NCBI GenBank assembly: GCA_050185825.1
Contig: JBFWZA010000016.1
Coordinates: 62,001-126,000, forward strand
Direction: 5' to 3'
DNA length: 64,000 bases
DNA from: SZUA-309 sp050185825
GTDB taxonomy: Bacteria; Pseudomonadota; Gammaproteobacteria; Pseudomonadales; Azotimanducaceae
Of this stretch, positions 17,618 to 26,006 are shown piece after piece. Under the pieces are notes generated by a model. That model did not search any database and was not told the origin of the DNA. It saw nothing but the letters and a program-made list of their open reading frames with translations. The translations under genes were made by a program, and so were the position numbers. Position 1 is the first letter of the stretch, and each line of letters starts with the position of its first letter.

Positions 17618-20122
17618 TCAGTCGTCGGTGCTGAAGTCGTAGTCCATGTTGGTGCTCGGCTCCTGCAGGTAGTGACCCTGGATGTAATTCACGCCCGCCT
17701 GCCAGAGCGTGGACAGCAGGCTCGCGCTCTCCACCATGGGCACCACGGTGAGCTTACCCGCATGCTGCAGGTCGCGGATCATCTCGGTGACCACGCCCTT
17801 CAGGTCCGGATCCTTGTCCAGCGCCTCGATCAGGGTGCCGTCCAGCTTCACGAAGTCCACGGGGATGTGGCCGAGCACCTCGAACGGCTCGGCGGCCAGG
17901 CCGAAACGGGACAGCGACGAGCGGCAATGGAGGTTCTTCAGACCCTCCACGAACTCCCGGGTCTGGCGCACGTACATGGCCGCATCCGCCTCCGTGATCT
18001 GGAAGATCACCGCGTCGCTCGGCAGTCGGGCGGCCTTGATGGCGACGCCGAGCCACTGGATGAACTCCGGATCGGCGACGCTGTTGCTGGTGAGGTTGAT
18101 GGTCAGCCGCGTGTTGTGGCCGTTGCCGCGGTGCGCGGACAGCATCTTGATCGACTGCAGGATCACCCAGCGGTCGATCTTGCCCGCCACACCGGCCTCG
18201 ATGGCGGTGCGGAGAAACTCGCCGGGCGCCATCTGCTTGCCTTCCCGGTCGTTCATGCGCAGGAAGACCTCGTAGTGCTCGTCCGAGTCGCCGCGCAGGC
18301 TGATGATCGGCTGGAAGAGCAGCGTGAAGCTCTGGTTCTCGATGGCCTCGGTGATGAGGACGAGAATCCGGTTCGCCTCGTCGTCGTACTCCTGATCGGC
18401 ACAGTCGAAGGCGGGCAGCACCACGGTGTTGCCGTCGCTCGAGTTCAGTGCGCTGCGCAGAGTCGCGAAAGCGTTGTCGAGGGTTGCTTCCAGGGCGGTG
18501 GCGACGGAGTCGAATCCCTCGCCGTTGAGGATGGCGCCGCCGAACGTGCAGGTGGGACGGACCGTCTTCTCCCGGACCTCGAACATCATGCCTTCGATGG
18601 CGGCACGGTAGCCGTCCACCTGCCTGATGGCGTCTTCCCGGGTCCTGTCGCAGACGAGCATGGCCCACTGCGATGGAGAGATCTGCATGAACGGGCCGGT
18701 GACCTCGCCGAGCAGCCTGCGTTCCACCTGCCGGCAGGCGTCGTCCACACCGGCAAGACCGAAGGCCCGCTGCAGGTCCTCGTAGCCGTCCACCTGCGTC
18801 ACGAAGACGCTGACGAACTCGCCGGTACGCTCGCTCACGAGCGCTTCGGAAAGCCTCAGGAACTCGGACAGCGGTACGGCGGCGGTGCGTCTGGCCGCGG
18901 TGGCGGCCGGCGTGGAAGCATCCGCCGGCGCGGACCCTTCGGCGCTCCCGGTGGGCCCGGATACCCGAATCGCCCCGTTGGCGTCGATGTCTACTTCGTC
19001 TGCTGCTTCGTCTGCTGCTTCGTCTGCTGCTTCGTCTGCTTCGGCGACTTCGGCGGATTGGTCTGCTTCGGCGGCTTCGAATTCGAGCTCGAATGCCGCT
19101 TCGGCTTCCGCGTAGCGGTCGTCGTCTGCCTCGAGGGTTTCGTCAGGCTCGGCACTGCCGTTGTGCGTGCGAGCGTCAACCTGTCCGGATGCCTCGGTGC
19201 CCGGGGCTTCGTCCTCGAGCACGGGAATGTCGTCCACCCCGTCATGATCAGCCGCGATGGCCTCCTCCCGGGGGACCGCCGGCGCCATGGGCTCCGGCGG
19301 GTTCCTCACCAGCGACAGCGTGCTTTCGGCGCGCGCCGAGCTGCCTTCCGGCCGTACCGTGACCTGGATACAGTGCTCGCCCTCATATTCCGCCGCGGCG
19401 ATCGTCATGTTGCCGCGGACCACGGAGCCGCGCGTGCTGCGGCCGACGAAGTCGAAGTCGAGCTCTTCTTCCCTCTGCCGGAAAGCCTTGAGCTTCTCCT
19501 TGAGCATGGACACGCTCTCGCCGGCGATGAGGTCGATCAACGGCAACCCGAGCAGATCGTCGGCATCTTCGAACCCGAACAGTTCCAGATAGTGTTCATT
19601 GGCGTAGATGTGCATGCCTTCGTGCACATAGGCGATCGAGGCACGTGAACTCGACAGGAGCAGCTCGCAGCGACGCTCGGCCTCCGCCAGCGCCTTTCTG
19701 GTCTGCTTCAGCTGGATGTTCTGACAGACGTGCTCGAGCTCTCTTTTCACCACGAGCACCAGATGCCGGTACTCCGCGTCGCTCACCACGTCGGCAGCGC
19801 CGAGCTCCATGCCGTCCGACTGGGACATGGCGGCTTTATCGTTGCTGACGACGATGATGGGCACCCTGGGAGCAAGGCTTGCCAGCCTGGGCAGGTACTG
19901 CTGCAGCTCGGGTATGGCCGAGCTGCAGAGCATCAGGTCCGCGTGGGCAATCTTGTCGACGGCCATGGGCAGGTCGATGATTTCCAGGCGGGTTGCGATA
20001 CCGGCGTCCCGGAGCAGCGAATCAAACTGGTGTGCCGCGTTCTCCGAGCGCTCGGCGATGAGCAGCCGCACCGGTCCGGATTGGGTTTGTTGTGCCGACA
20101 GATCCTTTGTTGAGGCAGCCAT
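17618..20122 (-). CDS. fimX: FimX-like protein: REC-like, PAS, degenerate GGDEF and degenerate EAL domains
   Basis: 834 residues. In order: REC-like domain (about 15-130), PAS domain (about 150-260), an acidic Ala/Glu/Asp linker (about 290-410), a degenerate GGDEF domain (about 425-560) and a degenerate EAL domain (about 575-825). SPSQWAM stands where the GGDEF loop should be. The EAL signature is EVF (YEVFLRM), and the DDFG region reads SRFG, so neither cyclase nor phosphodiesterase activity is expected. Pseudomonas FimX is likewise a c-di-GMP-binding effector for type IV pili and twitching, and serB-fimX adjacency is the same (from memory). A tandem 12-bp repeat in the linker is listed separately. 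Confidence 0.85.
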   Translation of the reverse strand: MAASTKDLSAQQTQSGPVRLLIAERSENAAHQFDSLLRDAGIATRLEIIDLPMAVDKIAHADLMLCSSAIPELQQYLPRLASLAPRVPIIVVSNDKAAMSQSDGMELGAADVVSDAEYRHLVLVVKRELEHVCQNIQLKQTRKALAEAERRCELLLSSSRASIAYVHEGMHIYANEHYLELFGFEDADDLLGLPLIDLIAGESVSMLKEKLKAFRQREEELDFDFVGRSTRGSVVRGNMTIAAAEYEGEHCIQVTVRPEGSSARAESTLSLVRNPPEPMAPAVPREEAIAADHDGVDDIPVLEDEAPGTEASGQVDARTHNGSAEPDETLEADDDRYAEAEAAFELEFEAAEADQSAEVAEADEAADEAADEAADEVDIDANGAIRVSGPTGSAEGSAPADASTPAATAARRTAAVPLSEFLRLSEALVSERTGEFVSVFVTQVDGYEDLQRAFGLAGVDDACRQVERRLLGEVTGPFMQISPSQWAMLVCDRTREDAIRQVDGYRAAIEGMMFEVREKTVRPTCTFGGAILNGEGFDSVATALEATLDNAFATLRSALNSSDGNTVVLPAFDCADQEYDDEANRILVLITEAIENQSFTLLFQPIISLRGDSDEHYEVFLRMNDREGKQMAPGEFLRTAIEAGVAGKIDRWVILQSIKMLSAHRGNGHNTRLTINLTSNSVADPEFIQWLGVAIKAARLPSDAVIFQITEADAAMYVRQTREFVEGLKNLHCRSSLSRFGLAAEPFEVLGHIPVDFVKLDGTLIEALDKDPDLKGVVTEMIRDLQHAGKLTVVPMVESASLLSTLWQAGVNYIQGHYLQEPSTNMDYDFSTDD
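18995..19040. repeat. 12-bp tandem repeat coding an acidic linker
   Basis: Almost four copies of TTCGTCTGCTGC lie inside the FimX-like gene. On the coding strand they give a repeated Ala-Asp-Glu-Ala block in the PAS-GGDEF linker. The unit is a multiple of three, so gain or loss of copies keeps the frame. Confidence 0.85.
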
Positions 20123-20126
20123 CCCG

Positions 20127-21944
20127 TTACCTGAGCCCAGTTAGCTTGTTGTTGAGTTTTCTGGCGTTGACCATGTTGTGATGGCGGCTCTGCTTTTCCA
20201 AGTAACCATCCAACACTCGAAATGTGAACTGATTAAAACTATCGGTTCTGAGCAGGCAGTCACCGAGCTGTGCGGTGTTCTGCGTTCCTTCGTCCCAGAG
20301 CTGAACCTTCTGCCCGCTTCGGTAGGGTGACACCGGCGTGATCAGGGTGGCGGGCCGGCCGACTGGCTTCAGCTCGGGGAGGAGAAAGGCCCGCTGGTAC
20401 TCGTTCTTGCCGCCCTTGCTCTGCACCAGACGTACAGCCACCGGTTTTGCCTGGGGCGACAGCAGTTCCACACCCATGAACGGCCCCGCGTCGTCCTGAC
20501 GGATCCAGCGGGCCACGGCCAGGCACCACCGCGGGTCCGTCTCGTCGCGCAGGCCGATGAGCTCTCCGGTCTGCAGGCTGGGCGGAAAGGGCTCGTTCCA
20601 GCGCAACCGGTAGCCACCCGGGCTCATGTCGGCCGACGTCGTGTCGTGATGCACGTATTGCTCGTCGAGGCGTTTGCGCGCCTGAGGCTGGTGGGCATAC
20701 AGGAGGTTGTCCGCATCCGAGATGTTCGGGTTTTCGGGGATCCGACCGCCGACGTCGAACGCATCCTCCCAGACATCGCGGGTTTCACCAGCCTGGGGCA
20801 CGAAACGCACGTCCTCCTTGAGAAACGGGTTGATCTCTCTCGGCATGGTGCTGCCGGTCGAGTCCAGCAGGTCGGCGAAGTCGATGCCGCCGCTCAGGAA
20901 GTAGTGAGTTGCGCGCATGCCCACCGTGACCTTGACCGGCTCGTTGGTCTTCGAACGGCCGAACGCGCGGGGCTTCATTTCGCCCCAGGCATCTGCCAGG
21001 TGGCTGATGATCGACTCGTCGATGCCTGGAGGGAGCGGCAGCGAGCCGTCCGCTTCGCCTCTGGCATAGGCATCCAGAGCGCGGATCAGGTTTTCCGAGC
21101 GGAGTGCGCGGCGCGAGCCGCCACCCTCGAATTTCTGGGTGTGCGCAGGCCCCTGGTCCGATGCCAGATCGACGGCGTAGAGGTCCTTTCCGGCGGCGCT
21201 GCCCAGAGACACCATGCTGACCCACGAGCCCAGGGCCCGGTAGACGTCCGAAAGCTGGCGGTGGCGGAGCTGATAAGGGCGCGCCAGCGCCAGCAGCAGC
21301 GACCGGGCGTAGACACCGGCGATGCTGATCTCCACCGTCGCGTTGTTTTCCGTGTCCGGATGCACGTCGCGTTCGATGCCGAGCTGCTCCGCAAGGTGGT
21401 AGAGCTGGTTGAGCTTGAGCCACAGCCGGTCGGCAGGGGCCACGTAGTACTGAAGCGTTCTGAGGAGCGTCCTGGAGAGGTCGGTCAGCGCCCGATGAAC
21501 GGCCAGCGACAGAGTCTGCCGGGTACCGTCGTCGTTCCGCACGGAGGGCAGTGCGGCCAGCACGACGGCGCGGTAGCCGGAGCAGAGGTTCATCTGCAGA
21601 CGCTGCGCCAGCCGGGAGATTGCATCGGCCTGATTGCCGGCACTGTTGGCGGCCTTGTCGAGCCTGGCGGCCAGGTAGAGCACCGTCGGGCGGATGCCTT
21701 CCAGCAGGCTCATCCGGGAGCCGAAATCCGTATCGAGCCGTGCGATCTCGAAGGTGGCCTGGCGGATCTGACCGGCCGTCTCGGAAACGTTGGCCATGGG
21801 TAGCCGGCTGATCCACTCGCTCACGGATTCCGGTTCGGCAAGCGCGAACGACAGAGAATCCAGCTCGGGAGCCGGGGCGGTCAGGAGCGTGGCCTGGCCC
21901 GGCGCAATGCCCGGCGCGTTGGCGCGCACAGAGGTGTTGTCCAT
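20127..21944 (-). CDS. PilZ-like domain protein adjacent to fimX (conserved, function unknown)
   Basis: About 605 residues from the ATG at 21944; a GTG at 21998 would add 18 residues, and neither start has a clear ribosome site. The first 330 residues are largely helical with no motif I recognise. The C-terminal region (about 455-560) resembles a PilZ fold: a basic RLRW segment, then GELIGLRDETDPRWCLAVARWI and a GVELLSP strand. It ends 4 bp before the FimX-like start, so the two form an operon, and from memory a similar gene precedes fimX in Pseudomonas. A role in c-di-GMP-dependent surface behaviour is inferred from context only. Confidence 0.65.
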   Translation of the reverse strand: MDNTSVRANAPGIAPGQATLLTAPAPELDSLSFALAEPESVSEWISRLPMANVSETAGQIRQATFEIARLDTDFGSRMSLLEGIRPTVLYLAARLDKAANSAGNQADAISRLAQRLQMNLCSGYRAVVLAALPSVRNDDGTRQTLSLAVHRALTDLSRTLLRTLQYYVAPADRLWLKLNQLYHLAEQLGIERDVHPDTENNATVEISIAGVYARSLLLALARPYQLRHRQLSDVYRALGSWVSMVSLGSAAGKDLYAVDLASDQGPAHTQKFEGGGSRRALRSENLIRALDAYARGEADGSLPLPPGIDESIISHLADAWGEMKPRAFGRSKTNEPVKVTVGMRATHYFLSGGIDFADLLDSTGSTMPREINPFLKEDVRFVPQAGETRDVWEDAFDVGGRIPENPNISDADNLLYAHQPQARKRLDEQYVHHDTTSADMSPGGYRLRWNEPFPPSLQTGELIGLRDETDPRWCLAVARWIRQDDAGPFMGVELLSPQAKPVAVRLVQSKGGKNEYQRAFLLPELKPVGRPATLITPVSPYRSGQKVQLWDEGTQNTAQLGDCLLRTDSFNQFTFRVLDGYLEKQSRHHNMVNARKLNNKLTGLR

Positions 21945-22040
21945 CAGGCTCTGCAGTCCTTGGGCAGATTGAAACGTCGACGTAGTATAGGAAAGCACCT
22001 TCCCGTAAAAGGTGACGTGGCGCAGACAGTTTCAATCGGA

Positions 22041-22069
22041 TTACAAGACATGGTTTGAGCGGTTATGAT
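22041..22069 (+). promoter_or_regulatory. Possible promoter for efp-epmA
   Basis: TTACAA and TATGAT are separated by 17 bp, about 160 bases ahead of the efp start. The -10 is good, but the -35 matches consensus poorly. The intervening leader (about 22076-22227) shows no structure I can name. Confidence 0.3.
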
Positions 22070-22227
22070 GCGCCGCGCCGGTTGCGGTGAGGTCGCGGAA
22101 ACGCGGCCACGTAGAGACCAGACCGGATTGTCCTCACGGGCGCCTGGACTTCCCACCCGTTCGCATCGAATCTGTGACCCGGCGCACGTTTTTTCCTGCA
22201 GATACGAGATTTGAGAAGGCTTCAGTC

Positions 22228-22794
22228 ATGGCGAGCTACTCCACCAACGAATTCAAACCCGGCCTGAAGGTGCTGCTGGAAGGGGATCCCTGCGCCATTC
22301 TCGACAACGAGTTCGTCAAGCCCGGCAAGGGCCAGGCGTTCAACAGGGTGAAGTTCCGCAACCTGAAGAGCGGTCGGGTGTGGGAACGCACCTTCAAGTC
22401 CGGCGAGTCTCTCGAAGCGGCGGACGTGATGGACTTCGACATGGAGTACCTCTACGAGGACGGCGAGTTCTGGCACTTCATGAAGACGGACGGCTCCTTC
22501 GAGCAGATCGCCGCGCCGAGATCCGCGGTGGAGGACATCATCGACTGGCTGAAGGAGCAGGACGTCTACCAGGTGACCCTCTTCAACGGGGCACCCATCG
22601 CCGTCACGGCACCGAACTTCGTCGAGCTCGAGGTGACGCAGACGGATCCCGGCCTCAAGGGCGACACGGCGACCGGGGCGACGAAGCCGGCCACCCTGTC
22701 CACCGGTGCGGTGGTCAAGGTGCCGCTGTTCATCAACCAGGGTGACGTGCTCAAGATCGACACCCGCACGGGCACCTACGTCAGCCGGGCCTGA
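22228..22794 (+). CDS. efp: Elongation factor P
   Basis: 188 residues from the ATG at 22228, exactly the E. coli EF-P length; the longer open frame upstream is leader. The modification site is K34 in VKPGKGQAF, the lysine that receives beta-lysine from EpmA. Three beta-barrel domains follow, ending ...KIDTRTGTYVSRA. EF-P binds ribosomes stalled on polyproline stretches and restores peptide-bond formation. The next gene encodes the modifying enzyme and begins at the base after the stop codon. Confidence 0.97.
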   Translation: MASYSTNEFKPGLKVLLEGDPCAILDNEFVKPGKGQAFNRVKFRNLKSGRVWERTFKSGESLEAADVMDFDMEYLYEDGEFWHFMKTDGSFEQIAAPRSAVEDIIDWLKEQDVYQVTLFNGAPIAVTAPNFVELEVTQTDPGLKGDTATGATKPATLSTGAVVKVPLFINQGDVLKIDTRTGTYVSRA

Positions 22795-23652
22795 TTGCGG
22801 ACCGTGACCTCCTGGCGGCCGAGCTGCGACCTGACGGCGCTGACCGCGCGGGCGGAGATGCTCGCCACGATCCGGGCATTCTTCCACGAGCGCGGCGTCC
22901 TCGAGGTGCAGACCGCCATCCTCGGGCAGCACACGGTGACGGACGTGAACATCGAGTCCCTGGCCGTCGGCAGCGCCGGGTATCTGCAGACGTCTCCCGA
23001 GTACCAGATGAAACGCCTGCTGGCGGCCGGCGCGCCGTCGATCTATCAGCTCTGTCAGGTCTTCCGCGCCGGCGAGCAGGGCCGGCTGCACAATCCAGAG
23101 TTCACCCTGCTCGAGTGGTACCGGCTCGGCTTCGACGACCGGGACCTGATGAGCGAGGTGGCAGCGCTCCTGGATCGGGTGCTGGGCCACGAGCCGTTCG
23201 GCGAGGTGACCTATACCGAGCTGGTGGACGGTGACTTCAGCGGCACGCCTGCCGATCTGGATCTGCGCTTCAGCGACGCCTGCTCACGGCTCCGCGGGCG
23301 CTGGTTCGTCACCCGCTTTCCCGCCGAGCAGGCAGCGCTGGCGCGCCTGCACGCTGACGACCCGGGCGTGGCCGCCCGCTTCGAGGTGGTGGTGGACGGC
23401 GTCGAGCTGGCCAACGGCTACCACGAGCTCACGGATGCGGACGAGCAGCGGCGGCGGTTTGCCGCCGACGTGGAAGCGCGACGCCGGCAGGGAAAGGTGG
23501 AGCCCACCGTCGACGAACGTTTTCTCGCCGCCCTGGCGGTGGGCCTGCCGGAGTGTTCCGGCATTGCGCTGGGGGTCGACCGGCTGCTCATGGCGGCCAC
23601 CGGTGCGGCGAGCCTGCAGGACGTGATGCCGTTTCCGTGGGGCGTCGCCTGA
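22795..23652 (+). CDS. epmA: EF-P--(R)-beta-lysine ligase EpmA, compact form
   Basis: 285 residues from a TTG directly after the efp stop. It is a paralogue of the LysRS catalytic core without an anticodon-binding domain: LQTSPEYQMKRLLAAG, FRAGEQGRLHNPEFTLLEWYR, ELANGYHELTD and GIALGVDRLLMA are the class II motifs. It activates (R)-beta-lysine and attaches it to K34 of EF-P. It is about 40 residues shorter than E. coli EpmA, mainly between the motif 2 region and WFVTRFPAEQAAL, plus a shorter loop before LQTSPEY. The aminomutase epmB is not in the window. Confidence 0.92.
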   Translation: MRTVTSWRPSCDLTALTARAEMLATIRAFFHERGVLEVQTAILGQHTVTDVNIESLAVGSAGYLQTSPEYQMKRLLAAGAPSIYQLCQVFRAGEQGRLHNPEFTLLEWYRLGFDDRDLMSEVAALLDRVLGHEPFGEVTYTELVDGDFSGTPADLDLRFSDACSRLRGRWFVTRFPAEQAALARLHADDPGVAARFEVVVDGVELANGYHELTDADEQRRRFAADVEARRRQGKVEPTVDERFLAALAVGLPECSGIALGVDRLLMAATGAASLQDVMPFPWGVA

Positions 23653-23658
23653 CCGGGT

Positions 23659-24516
23659 TCAGCGCGTGGGTCTGAACAGGGCCTGGCCCATCCTCAGCGG
23701 GCTGCCGTGCTTGAGACCGGAGGCGAGCGATACCGGTGCGGGCGGCAGACAGACGACGACCGTGGACGCCAGCAGGAAGCGGCCGATCTCGGCACCGCGG
23801 GCGAACGGCAGGCGGTCGTAAGGCGTCGTCTCGAGACGCCCGTAAGGCGACGAGGGTCCCTGCCAGACCGTGTGGATTCCGGCCACGATCATTGCGCCCA
23901 CCAGCACCACGGCCATGTCTCCGAGCGCGGTTTCGAAGCGGCAGACCAGGCGCTCGTTCCTGGCGAAGAGGCCCTCGATGTGTGTTTCCGTGGTGGCGTT
24001 CACGGAGTAGAGCGCGCCGGGCACCGTCCGCGTTCCCAGCAGCCGGCCGGCAAGCGGCAGGTGCACCCGATGATAGTCGTGGGGGGCGAGGTAGACGGTG
24101 GCGAAGTGTCCACCCTCGAAGCTTCCGGCGTCCAGGAACTCCCGGTCGTCGCCGAGCAGGGCTTCCAGGGAATAGGTCGACCCTTTGGCCTGCAGCAGTC
24201 GGCCGGTGGTGATCCTGCCGGCCTGGCTGAGCACGCCGTCCGCCGGGCTCACCAGCGTGCGGTCGTCACCGGCCAGCGGCCGGGCGTCCGGCTTCAAGGC
24301 CCGGGTGAAGAAGTCGTTGAAGGTGGCGAACTCGTCCAGCGAGCCGGCGACGGCCTCCGTCAGGTCCACGTCGTAGGCGCGGGCAAACAGGCGGATGAAC
24401 GGGGTCCTGATCCAGGGTGCCCGGGTACCGGCGAGCATCCCGACGAGCCGCGACAGGGCGTGCTGCGGCAGCACGCGCTGCATCGCGATGAAGGCACGAT
24501 CGCTGAGCGCGCTCAT
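23659..24516 (-). CDS. psd: Phosphatidylserine decarboxylase proenzyme (atypical LAST cleavage motif)
   Basis: 285 residues from the ATG at 24516, which overlaps the end of the rhodanese gene. Family landmarks are FATFNDFFTR, VSPADGVLSQ with D93, and the DYHRVHLP histidines (H149, H152). Psd makes phosphatidylethanolamine in the inner membrane and self-cleaves between Gly and Ser of an LGST motif to form its pyruvoyl cofactor. Here that site reads LAST (A250-S251), so the catalytic serine is kept but the preceding glycine is alanine. Order psd-rhodanese matches Pseudomonas from memory. Confidence 0.93.
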   Translation of the reverse strand: MSALSDRAFIAMQRVLPQHALSRLVGMLAGTRAPWIRTPFIRLFARAYDVDLTEAVAGSLDEFATFNDFFTRALKPDARPLAGDDRTLVSPADGVLSQAGRITTGRLLQAKGSTYSLEALLGDDREFLDAGSFEGGHFATVYLAPHDYHRVHLPLAGRLLGTRTVPGALYSVNATTETHIEGLFARNERLVCRFETALGDMAVVLVGAMIVAGIHTVWQGPSSPYGRLETTPYDRLPFARGAEIGRFLLASTVVVCLPPAPVSLASGLKHGSPLRMGQALFRPTR

Positions 24517-25382
24517 GGATCTGTCGAGACCGGCAGGTCGTCCCGGTTGCCCCACTCGGACCAGGAACCGTGATAGGCGCGGATTCTCGGGAAGTCGAGG
24601 ATGCGGCCCACCAGGTAGGAGAGGCCGGAGCGGTGGTGCGACTGGCAGTGGGTGATGATGGCCCGGTTCCGGTCGATGCCGTGCTCGCTGAGCAGTCCTG
24701 GAAGATCCTCGACAAGACGGGTGGCCCGGGCCGGATCCTTCAGGTGCTGCCAGTCCAGATGCACCGCGCCCGGTACGTGGCCCGCCCGCGCCGAGCCGGA
24801 ACGCAGACCGAGAAACTCCTCGCGCGAACGCACGTCCCAGACGATCTGGTCCGGATCGGCGATCGCTGCCAGCACGTCCTCGACCTCCGCGATGGGACCG
24901 GTGTCGATGCTGAGCCGGGGCGCGGTCGCTGGCGGATATGCGCAGGCGCCGCTGGCGAGCGCGCCTCCTGCCTCGGCCCAGGCATGGATACCGCCGTCCA
25001 GGTAGATCCAGCGGTCGTGTCCGATCACGTCGAGCGTCCAGGCGAAGCGGCCGGCCCAGCCGCCGCCCTCGTCGTCGTAGACCACGAACGTCTCGTCACC
25101 CCGGTAACCGAGGCGGCCGAACAGGGCTTCCAGACGCGCAAGCGCCGGCAACCTGCCCGGCGCCGGCGGCGCGCCGTGCACGAGCTCGCCGGGCGTCACC
25201 AGCAGCGCGCCGGGCAGGTGGTAGTCGTGGTAACCCTCCGCTGCCGACACGTGGATCAGCTTGAGCGTGGGCGCGTCATTTCCCTCGAGCGCGAGCGCCT
25301 GCTCGAGGGAAAGGACGGTGATCAGTCGCGGATGGTCGATGATGGTCTCCTGCTGGCCTGCACGCCGGCGGCACTGCGCCAT
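24513..25382 (-). CDS. rhdA: Thiosulfate sulfurtransferase (rhodanese) RhdA
   Basis: About 289 residues from the ATG at 25382; a GTG four codons earlier is possible. It has two rhodanese domains: an inactive N-terminal one containing VVYDDEGGGWAGRFAW, and a C-terminal one with the active-site loop HCQSHHRSG, close to the CQTHHR loop I recall for Azotobacter RhdA. It transfers sulfane sulfur from thiosulfate to cyanide or other acceptors through a cysteine persulfide. The end overlaps psd by 4 bp; orn is divergent upstream. Confidence 0.92.
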   Translation of the reverse strand: MAQCRRRAGQQETIIDHPRLITVLSLEQALALEGNDAPTLKLIHVSAAEGYHDYHLPGALLVTPGELVHGAPPAPGRLPALARLEALFGRLGYRGDETFVVYDDEGGGWAGRFAWTLDVIGHDRWIYLDGGIHAWAEAGGALASGACAYPPATAPRLSIDTGPIAEVEDVLAAIADPDQIVWDVRSREEFLGLRSGSARAGHVPGAVHLDWQHLKDPARATRLVEDLPGLLSEHGIDRNRAIITHCQSHHRSGLSYLVGRILDFPRIRAYHGSWSEWGNRDDLPVSTDP

Positions 25383-25466
25383 CGGCACTGCCACCGCCAG
25401 GGTTTGCTATCTTAGCCGAGAACGCGAAGACGAATCCCGCAGGCACAGGAAAGACACGGGCAACCC

Positions 25467-26006
25467 ATGGCAGCACACCTGATCTGGATGGATCTGGAGA
25501 TGACGGGCCTAGACCCGGATCACGACGTCATCATCGAGATGGCCACCATCGTCACCGACAGCGATCTCAACGTGATCGCCGAAGGGCCGGTCTTCGCGAT
25601 CGCCGCACCCGAGGAGAAGCTCGCGGCCATGGATGAGTGGAACCAGACACATCACGCTGCGTCCGGACTGCTCGAGCGGGTGCGCAAGTCGCCGGTGAGC
25701 ACGCTGGAGGCCGAAGCGCAGACGCTGGCTTTCATCGAGCGCCACGTGGAAAAGAACTCGGCACCGCTGTGCGGCAACAGCATCTGGCAGGACCGTCGGT
25801 TTCTGGCACGTGGCATGCCGATGCTGGAGAGCTACCTGCACTACCGGATCGTGGACGTCAGCACCGTCAAGGAGCTCGCCCGCCGCTGGCGACCGGAGCT
25901 CGTGGACGCGTTCAGAAAGGAGAACGCCCACACCGCGCTGGCCGACATCAAGGAATCCATCGCCGAGCTCAGGTACTACCGCGAGCACTTCTTCCGGCCG
26001 TCCTAG
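25467..26006 (+). CDS. orn: Oligoribonuclease
   Basis: 179 residues, a DEDDh-type 3'-5' exoribonuclease. Motif I is WMDLEMTGLDP, motif III is in HTALADIKESI, and QDRRF lies in the middle. Orn degrades 2-5-mer RNAs and finishes c-di-GMP turnover by hydrolysing pGpG, relevant beside the FimX-like locus. The final 4 bp overlap the convergent queG. Confidence 0.97.
   Translation: MAAHLIWMDLEMTGLDPDHDVIIEMATIVTDSDLNVIAEGPVFAIAAPEEKLAAMDEWNQTHHAASGLLERVRKSPVSTLEAEAQTLAFIERHVEKNSAPLCGNSIWQDRRFLARGMPMLESYLHYRIVDVSTVKELARRWRPELVDAFRKENAHTALADIKESIAELRYYREHFFRPS

Noticed and set aside
18995..19040. Tandem repeat considered as a CRISPR-like array
   Set aside because: The units are 12 bp without spacers and lie in frame within a coding sequence. 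No CRISPR array or cas gene was seen anywhere in the window.
17672..19648. A 658-codon plus-strand open frame opposite the FimX-like gene
   Set aside because: It has no recognisable domains and a cysteine/phenylalanine-rich repeat that only mirrors the 12-bp repeat of the real gene.
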